Shown here: one piece after another, positions 26,272 through 35,200 of the stretch
Numbering within the stretch: the first letter of the stretch is position 1
How the letters are laid out: each line of letters opens with the position of its first letter
Assembly (NCBI GenBank): GCA_013397795.1
Contig: VZTJ01003851.1
Location: 1 to 64,000, forward strand
DNA: 64,000 nt
Origin: Orthonyx spaldingii
Taxonomy: Eukaryota > Chordata > Aves > Passeriformes > Orthonychidae
Reading direction: 5' to 3'
Position numbers and translations under genes: made by a program
The notes under the pieces: model-generated
Seen by the model: only the letters and a program-made list of their open reading frames with translations
Database searches by the model: none
What the model was told of the DNA's origin: nothing

Positions 26272-29200
26272 TTGTTGGAAGGGTTAGCTATCTTGCCTTT
26301 TTAGAAGCAGCACTTCCCGTTGACAGAGAAGTTTGTGGACTCTTTACCTCACCACACCCAGAACAACGAACTAAAAGATAGCACAGTTGAACTGAATAGA
26401 AGAATATTGTATGTTTTTTGGGATTTATTTTTTTTAGCAGTGTCAGTGACAAACGGTATCTCAGGCATGGCAACTTTTTTTCTGAGCTGCTAGTTAGGAT
26501 TTTTAAATGAGCATTGTCTGCATACAATCTTTAACAGGCTTTATTGCAATTATTGCATCCCCCTAGAGATTTTTCCTGTCTCCAGAGATTGCAAAACTAA
26601 TTGAACTAAAGGGAGAACTAATTCTCTGAAAAGTCAGTGTTCCTTCTGGAGGCCAGTATTGTGCTGCTTCCTTCTGCCTAGTTTGATCTGCCATTGATGG
26701 TTATTTTTATCAACTTTAACAGCCAAATCTTCTCTTTGTTTTTGTCGGTAGGCTGTATTACAGCTTGTTTCTGTAATTCTTTAGTTAGTTGATCTAGTTT
26801 GCTCATCACGTTACATTTATTTGATGCAGGATCAAATGATGTGTCAAATGATGATGTTGTGATTGCAGCTCCATCAGTGTAGCTGAATCTGAGGCTTTCT
26901 TGTTCAGCAGCATTCATCCATTTTCTACTGAATGTATTATTCAGTCTAAACTTCCTATGTCCTCAGTGAGTTATTTGACCTCCTGCATATCATAGATGAT
27001 AGCACAAATTTTGTCATTTATACACACAGGTAGATCAGTTGAGACCATAGTTCTCCATGGTGGCCCAGGTTCTGTGAGGCAGCTTGATCTGCTGGTGAAT
27101 GTGAGGCTACCAGAATGCTATATTGTTTTTTTAGGTTTTAAAACAAATGCAAGCTTCAGTTACAAAAAAGGTCCTTTGAGTAGCTCAAGCAATTACTCTG
27201 TTTAGGTGGAAATTGTGAAAATTTGACTTTGCTGTGTTTTAGGATAACATCAATTTAGTGGTTTTTTTTTTTTTTAATCTGTAAAGCAAGGCAAGAAGAG
27301 GAATGACCTCATGAACTGGTATAGGTTAGGTGTTGACCTGCTGGACAGCAGCTCTGTGAGAAGGACCTGGGGGTCCTGGTGGACAAGTTAACTATGAGCC
27401 AGCTATGCCCTTGTGGCCAGAAAGGTCAACAGTATCTTGGGGTGCCAAAGGAAGAGCATTGCCAGCAGGTTTAGGGAAATGACCCTGCCCCTCTGCTCAG
27501 GCAGAGGGTAAAGCCAAATCTGGAGTGCTGTGTCCACTTTTGGGCTCCCCCAGTACAAAAGAGACATGGAGCTCCTGGATTGAGTCCAGTGGAGGGGAAC
27601 AAAGGTGATGAGGGAACTGGAGCATCTCTCTTATGAGGAAAGGTTAATGGAGTTGTTTCTCCTGTTTGTCCCAGAGAAAAGACACTGAGAGTGGATCTCA
27701 TCAATGCTTACAAATATCTCAAGGGTGGGTGTCAAAAGAATGGGACCTAATGAACAAGGGGCAATGGACACAAACTGAAACAAGAAGTTCCATTTGAACA
27801 TGAGGAAAAACTACTTTGAGGGTGACAAGAGCACTCTAGTAATCCAGCAAGGTTGTCAGGTCTCCTCTGGATATACTGAATGCCCACCTGAATGTGATCC
27901 TGCACAATCTGCTTTATCGGGGGGGTTGGACTAGATGATCTCCAAAAGTCCCTTCTTCCAACACTGACCATTCTGTGGTTCTGTGATCACCTCAGAAAAT
28001 TCAGCATCTGAAAACCTACATGATTCACTCTGGGAAATTCTGGATGACTTGTACTTCAAATCAGCCAAAGTTGAGTTCAGCAGGGATCTTCAGTGTCACT
28101 CATCTTGCAATATTATGAAATGTTAATAATATGTTGTGGGCAAAAAAAGTCAACTGTTAACACTGTGTCTGTGCTTCATTGAGCCATTTGTCCCCTGCCC
28201 CACCTCCATCCATTCCCCCTCACACCCCCAGTGAACATTAGTTACTGGAAGTGGCACATTACTGATGCATTCCCTGCAAAGGAGGTTTTGTTCAGGAAGA
28301 GGAAAAAGTCAATGACTTTCAATAGGTAGGTTTGAGAAGTTTAGTATTTATGTTGCTGGGTTATTCTACATATGACTTGTAGTTTTTCTAGGATGTTGGA
28401 CCAAGTGTGTGCTCTTTCTGCAGAGCTGCTGTTTGATAATAGTTTACAGCCATACTAAAGAGGTTAATTCTTACTGTTAGCTCTACTGAACTGCTCTGCA
28501 TTGCTTTCTGTCTGTCTTAGTGATGAAATAAAGGGAAGAAATGGGAATGTGTGTCAAGCAGAGATCTTCAGGTTTTAAGGTGATCATCAAAACAGGAGTG
28601 GATGGATTCAGGGTGTATTCACTCGATTTTTTTTTTTTTTTTGCAAAAAATGTTTTCTATTAATACATAGGTTGTCTAGGAAAGCTGGTAAAATAGACTA
28701 CTACAGTTCCTGTCTTGACACCTGATAGCACTGAGAATAATTTGCAAATTTGTTCTTTTTTTTGTTCTTTTAAAAAGTCTCTGTTTCTTCAAGGGCACCT
28801 GTAAGTGGTCCCTGTTGGATTTTTCTTCTCTCCCTTTTGCTGCAGCTACTTCCTCATCCTATGTTTAGGGCATTAATGTTGTTTTAAAAACCTCTTCAAG
28901 TCCAAATCTTCTATGCAACACTGAAAACATGCATATCACCTTGCTCTTCTTGATTTTCATACTTTTTTTTTTCCTTAGCTTTTTTTACCAGACTAAACTG
29001 ATTGGTTGTGATTTGTCTTTTTGTCTTAAATCTTTGAATTAAAAAATTGAGTGTACTTATTTCTATTGTTATCTTAGCGTACAACTCCTACACTCTAAAA
29101 TGATTTTATGGGAGAACAGGAATCTAGTAAACTCTGCCTCTTATCCCTCACAGATATGTATATGTGTAATTGTACAGAATAGCTCAACAGACTTGTGTAG

Positions 29201-32200
29201 ACTTTATTTCATGATACCATTCTGTGTGCTTCTGTGTTTGTATTAAAGCATTTGTCATCTTTCTTGTAGGACATTGGTGCTGGAAAAGGCAAATACTATG
29301 CTGTCAACTTTCCAATGAGGGATGGTATAGATGATGAATCATATGGACAGATATTCAAACCAGTGAGTGCTTTGTTTTTTCTTTTTAAGCTCTAGTTTAA
29401 TATTTTCGTTATGTAAGTTAATGGCTCGCTGTTTTGTATTGGTTATAGATTATATCCAAAGTAATGGAGATGTACCAGCCCAGTGCTGTGGTATTGCAGT
29501 GTGGAGCAGATTCACTGTCTGGTGACAGGCTGGGATGCTTTAATCTTACTGTTAAAGGTAAACAGAAAAGTGTCTGTTTGTTGTCTGTAATTCTTTACTT
29601 ATTAGAAACCTCTACCCTTCATACTGTTTTTCAAGACACTTGCATGGTGAAGACTGGAGTCACAAAGATTTCGTTCATTACTATGATTAATTACCTCTTT
29701 CTTTACTATACAGGGATGGCCAAAAGAAACCCAAAAGTTGCCTCTTTCTTTCTGTCCAACTAAAAAGGTTAAGAAGCTTGGTTTTCCATGTGCTTCCTAG
29801 CCACTCAAGTGATTCCCTTTCTTCTATGTACAGGCTTTCTGTAACTTTAAAGCAGCGTCCTGGAATAACAGGACAGCAGTCGTCTGCAACATTTATAATG
29901 ATGGGCAACTAGTTAGCAGTCCAGTTAGTGGGACTACAGATCTAAACATCAAACACCTTGTTGGGTGTAAAATAGGTATTATTGAAACGAGGATACTCAC
30001 TGCATTGTTAAATTTATGGTGGTGTTTGTTATACATATGTTCATACTCATTTTTATTAATATTCATATAATTAATTTATTTTAGTATTACTTAAGTTGCT
30101 ACCTGAAATTGTGATTCTCTAAATTGGGATGTTAATTTAGCAAATAGCATAACTGTTACTGTTGTTATTATTGCTGTTTTGTTAGTATTTATTTAAATGA
30201 TGAAATATTAAGTGTATAGTGAACTTTTGCTAAGCCTTCAATCCAGCCTATTTCAATCATTCATTTTCTACTTTTTCTTGGTTTTGTGGGTTAGTTTTTT
30301 TTTTAATGTGACAATTAGACTTTTGTAGGCAACGAAATACAGTATAGTATCTGTTGGGTCTGCAGTGTTTCAGGGTTCTTTTCTTGATTTGCACCAGGTG
30401 GCAAAGCTACTTCAGTTGCCCATACAGCTCAGATTTTTTTCCATCTTACATATCTTGGAAACCAAGAGAGCTGCTGCCTCCTACAGATGCCTTTCAGTAT
30501 GCTGTATCTCCCTGGAGTGTGTACTGTCTTGGCACCAGTTCACTCTGTAAGCAAGACTTAGCAACCTCTAATACAGGTTCAAATTTAGAAGTAGAAAGGA
30601 CCAAGTATTGATTTTGTTTTCCCTTCTTTCCCCATTGCATTTGACTGAGAAATTGTCCCTAAAGTTGTCACTGTGTATGGCATCAGTTGTGAAAAGACAA
30701 AACACTAAACATTCTAAGATCATTTCAGAACAACAGCAATAGACCATCATGGAAAGTCTCTGAAGACTGGGGTGGATGATGTTCATTGTGTTTTGTACAT
30801 TTCTAATTTGTAGTTCTTGACTTCTTGTGAGGTCGTTCTTAGCTCTAGGGGGAGACAGTTCTGTTTGGATCAGTTCAGTTCTTACTTGTTAAGTGTGACT
30901 GCATATGTCTGATTAAATAGTTTGTTATATATTTTTCCGTTTATTAGATATTTTGCATATATTGTTAACTCTCTTTTTGTTTGACAGGTCATGCTAAATG
31001 TGTGGAAGTTGTAAAGACTTTTAACTTGCCATTGCTGATGTTAGGAGGAGGAGGCTACACTATTCGTAATGTTGCTCGATGCTGGACATATGAAACTGCT
31101 GTTGCCTTAGATTGTGAAATTCCTAATGGTAAATATTAATATTCAAATGAATATTTTATTAAGAAATAATCATGGTAGATTATAAGTAAACAGCTGATAT
31201 TTACATAGCTAGCTGTACTGCATCAGTTTAGAATAAACTGTGTAGAAAGTTATTGCTAGGATTTAGCCAATAAATTTTCAGTATCTTATGCACTAAATAA
31301 ACATAAGTATTTAGGGCTTTTTTTTATGCCTTAGCAAAAGCTTTAAATGACTGAATCACTTTCTGAAAATTCAAAATGTAAAACTTATGGAACCTTACTT
31401 GTAAGTATTATGAATATCCTTATTATGGTAGAATATATACTGCATTTTCATTGTAGTGGTGTTGATCTGTAAGTTGTACAACATGGGCATGGTGTACATG
31501 AGAAATTATTGACTGTGCAACTGTCTACTTTACATAGCAAAAAGACTGATTCTTCATTTTATCTGACAAAGGTATCTGTGAAAATGTATTGACTTCCACT
31601 CTTCCATTTCACTCAGTTTTGGCTATACAAGCTATCTTAAAGTTTAAAACCAGAAAAAACAATAGTAGACTGCTTTTGAATAGCTGAATACTGAAGTAAT
31701 GAGGAAGATCCCTAAAGATCCTGGACTCCTTTTACTTTTGGACAAATATGCTCCTGGATATGTTTTTGGAATGCCATTTATATAAAATTGCTGTTTGGAC
31801 TGATTTGTTGCACAAGAGTCACTGGCAGTTTGCATATTGAACCACAACTTTTGTTGGTAACCTTTTGCTAATTCATGTATCTACTGGTGGATTCAGTGTT
31901 TCTATCTGACTTCAGCAGAATGCTGCTGTCAGTGACAAAAGACTGTTTGGAATGTGCCTTTCAAGATACGTATTTTCCATTTTGCATGTCAACATCTATT
32001 CTTTGTCAGCTGAAGCTTTTGAAGACACAGGAGCAGTTCATCATCTAGGGACTTTTTTTTTCTATTAGCATGCCCCTTTCAATGTATTACATATAGATAG
32101 ATAGGTATGAAGATTTTTTTTATTTTTTTTTTAACATTCCTCTCAACTTTTTGGGTCCCTGTCATTTTTAATCTGTTCTGAGAAATAACAGTGCATTTCT

Positions 32201-35200
32201 GAATGTTGCAATAGAAACTTAATCTTCCTGTCTGCATTCTATTCGCCTAACAAGATCACTTATCCTATAATAATCATAAATGAAGAAGACAAAGGGCACA
32301 ATTAAAAATGGATTTCAATGTCTTATTTCTTAAAGGTTCTGTGCATTTTTTATATTTCTCTTAATTTATCTGGAACGATACAGTCATATTCAATATAAAA
32401 TACTGCTGTTGTCATGGCTATTTATTCTTCATCATTTTAGTGGTTGAGTGTTCTGGTCAGGGGACCATTTTCTGTGAAAATGCAAAAAGTGGGGTAAGGA
32501 GGGAAACAGACTGAACCAGTCAGTACCACTGAAACAATGTCCAGCACTTACCAAGGATATTGAACTAGCTGTGATCTTCAGCCTAGTGACAAGTATTAAA
32601 ACTTGTCCTGAAGGAATATTTTGAATGGCTCACTTAAACCTTTCAAACTGGGCTAACCTTGAAAACAGCTACAAGAAATCATCAGTTGATCTTCTCTTTC
32701 CTGCAGAAGTATAATTTTTAATTATTTTTCAAATTTGTTGTATTGTTCAATGTGTAATTGCAGTAGATCTTTCTCTTTGTATTTTGACAGCAAATTTAAG
32801 TTTATTTATTGAATAATTTAGAGGAAAAACACTGAACAGTCCAAATAATGGATAAGTATTGCTTGCTTGAATGCCTAAGGTTTGATGGTTCTCTAAATAA
32901 AATCCTGTCAAATCTACTGTTGTATTTAAAATGTTTAAAATCTTTTTTGGGTAACAAATTGTCTTGGTTCTTGGTTTATAGAGTTGCCATACAATGACTA
33001 CTTTGAGTATTTTGGACCAGACTTCAAGCTTCATATTAGTCCTTCAAATATGACTAATCAGAATACACCGGAATATATGGAGAAGATCAAGTAAGTAATG
33101 ATTACCTTATCTATCAAGTAGGTCATGTGGATCATGTTTCTCCAGAGGTTTAATTGTTAGGCAGTTTTGAAAATGTTATATCTTTCTCTGTTCACCAAAA
33201 ATAAGTACTAGAATAGATTTGACATGTTTTTCATTTCTGTCAGAAGAGGGGTTTTCTGGACGTCTTTTCTTCCAACAGAATGCATGCTTATGAAGTCCTA
33301 TGACTATAACTATGAAAATTTATGACCCAGCTTGGATTTTTACTTTTTCCAGTATCTGAAAAGATGAATGTTTTACTTGGATTCCCATTCTAATTTTGCA
33401 GAAAGTTTATCCTGCCAGGAAAGAAGCTGGTGTGCCATGACGATTAGGATTTCTAATTTGCAGCTCTATGTCTAAAGATGGACTGAGAATGTCATTCTTT
33501 GTAGCTGTCAGCTGCAAAAATAGAAAATCATATGTGAACTCCAGCATCCAAAACTGTGGAAAGTCAGTGATACGTGTGCAGGCAATTGAGTGGCTGTGAT
33601 TTGACAAATCCACAAGGTTTGAGCAGTGCTCCTTGACAAGCTGTGGTGGTTGTGTGTTTTTAGGCTGTGCCACTTTTGATATTTAGTTTATTCCTCCTCA
33701 CATCCTGACATTTTGATTGGAAACAAATATTTTACTTCAGGGGTGGAGCAATGCATACATACAATCAGTTGTCTGCTTAACTGGTAGGAGGTAATTGGTT
33801 AGCTTGAAGTGCTCTTGGCTTACTGTGACTTGTCCTCGCTCTGGGTTTAAAAGAATAAATTGCCACCCCTGCCCTGAGTTCTAACAGGCTGTTAACAGTA
33901 AACAGGAATTCTTTTTGTTACTAAAAATAGCTGAATAAAGATGTGAAATTGCATGTATGAGTTTATCCATACTGCTATAACCTTTAAAACTGTCAAATTG
34001 CGAAATTCACCAAACCTGTTAAAATACTAATTTTTAAGTGATTGGTATATAGACTATAATGGGTGTTAACAGCACAACTATATCAATCACATTCAAATGA
34101 AAGGGGTTTAGTTTTTAATAATGTGCAATGGGAGAAAAAGCCCACTTATTTTATGTTAATGTAATTGTACAAAATTTCTCAGTAGTAATGTAGTTCTCCG
34201 GCTGGTGATGTGCCAGGCTGCTTGCTGTATGTTGTTGAGCTTTTGTGATGCAAGTAGGCTGCAAAACTTGGTGCTGCAATCCCAGGCACAGATTGCTCTC
34301 TGTCAATAGAAAACACACAATCTCACGTTCTTATACTGGCACCCACAAGATCAATGACCCATCATTTTGGAGAATCCTCCTTCAGTTCATTGTGTGCTTT
34401 TACAGATACCTGGCTTTTGGGAGCTCCCTGGCTTGGCAAAACTGCTTTGCCAGGTTATGTGATTTAAACAAAGGCAGAGACTTAAGGATTCTAAAAAAAC
34501 ACCAGTTGCCCTTTAGCCCTTCAAATTGTGCAGAAGGATGCTAAGATAATTGTTGCAAATGCTGATATTTGATGTTTGCCAAGCCTGCCTTTCTGCTTGC
34601 AATTTGGAATGATAGTTTTGAGTCCCAGAAGAAGCCCAGTATCCTTTCCTTTTCCTGCACGTGGTGCTATGGAGTATATCATCCATCACATCAGGTTGCT
34701 TAGACTGCACCGAACTTGTCTCTGTTCTTGCTGAAACAGCCAATAAGGAAACTTACCCAGATGAATTACTTTTGTCATTGCTGCACACAGCTGGGAAGTC
34801 TCCATGCTTTTAAGTGTCTGACTTTCTTTCTAAGAAACTAGAGAATAGTGTATTATCCAACTGGATACTCTAGCTTATTATAAACAGAGTAGTACTGACA
34901 CCAGTTTCGCCCAAGTGGGCAGTACTTGTGCCGACCCTGTGGGGAATTAAAGATGGAAGTTGATTGAAATAAATGTTTGTAAAGTACAAAGAAAATGATG
35001 TTCAAGTACACTGAGGATACTAATGATCTCATAGGGATGAAATACTTCCTGAACTTGGCATGCTATATTTTTTAATTGAAAAATGAAACTGACTCTAAAG
35101 CAAAGCCAGGTTAACTTTGAATGCAGAGTTCAGAATTTCATTAAAAATCCAAGGAAGTGCTACTTCTGTGTAGTAATAACTTTTCTTGTCTGTTACTTGC

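Larger units (their letters stand above)
24890..29269 (+). other. HDAC2: HDAC2 intron 6 (4,380 bp)
   Basis: The second-largest intron. It contains a 50-base poly(T) tract (26,221-26,270), an unidentified minus-strand open frame (26,678-26,962), a sense CR1 copy (about 27,300-27,987) and a 16-base T tract near 28,627. The donor is gtaagg and the acceptor cttgtag. Confidence 0.9.

Noticed and set aside
27471..27971. Minus-strand frames of 74-77 codons in intron 6
   Set aside because: They lie antisense inside the sense CR1 element.
29464..29763. 99-codon frame extending exon 8 into intron 8 as an alternative terminal exon
   Set aside because: The donor gtaaac at 29,558 and a matching exon 9 acceptor give the family-standard protein; the read-through part resembles nothing.
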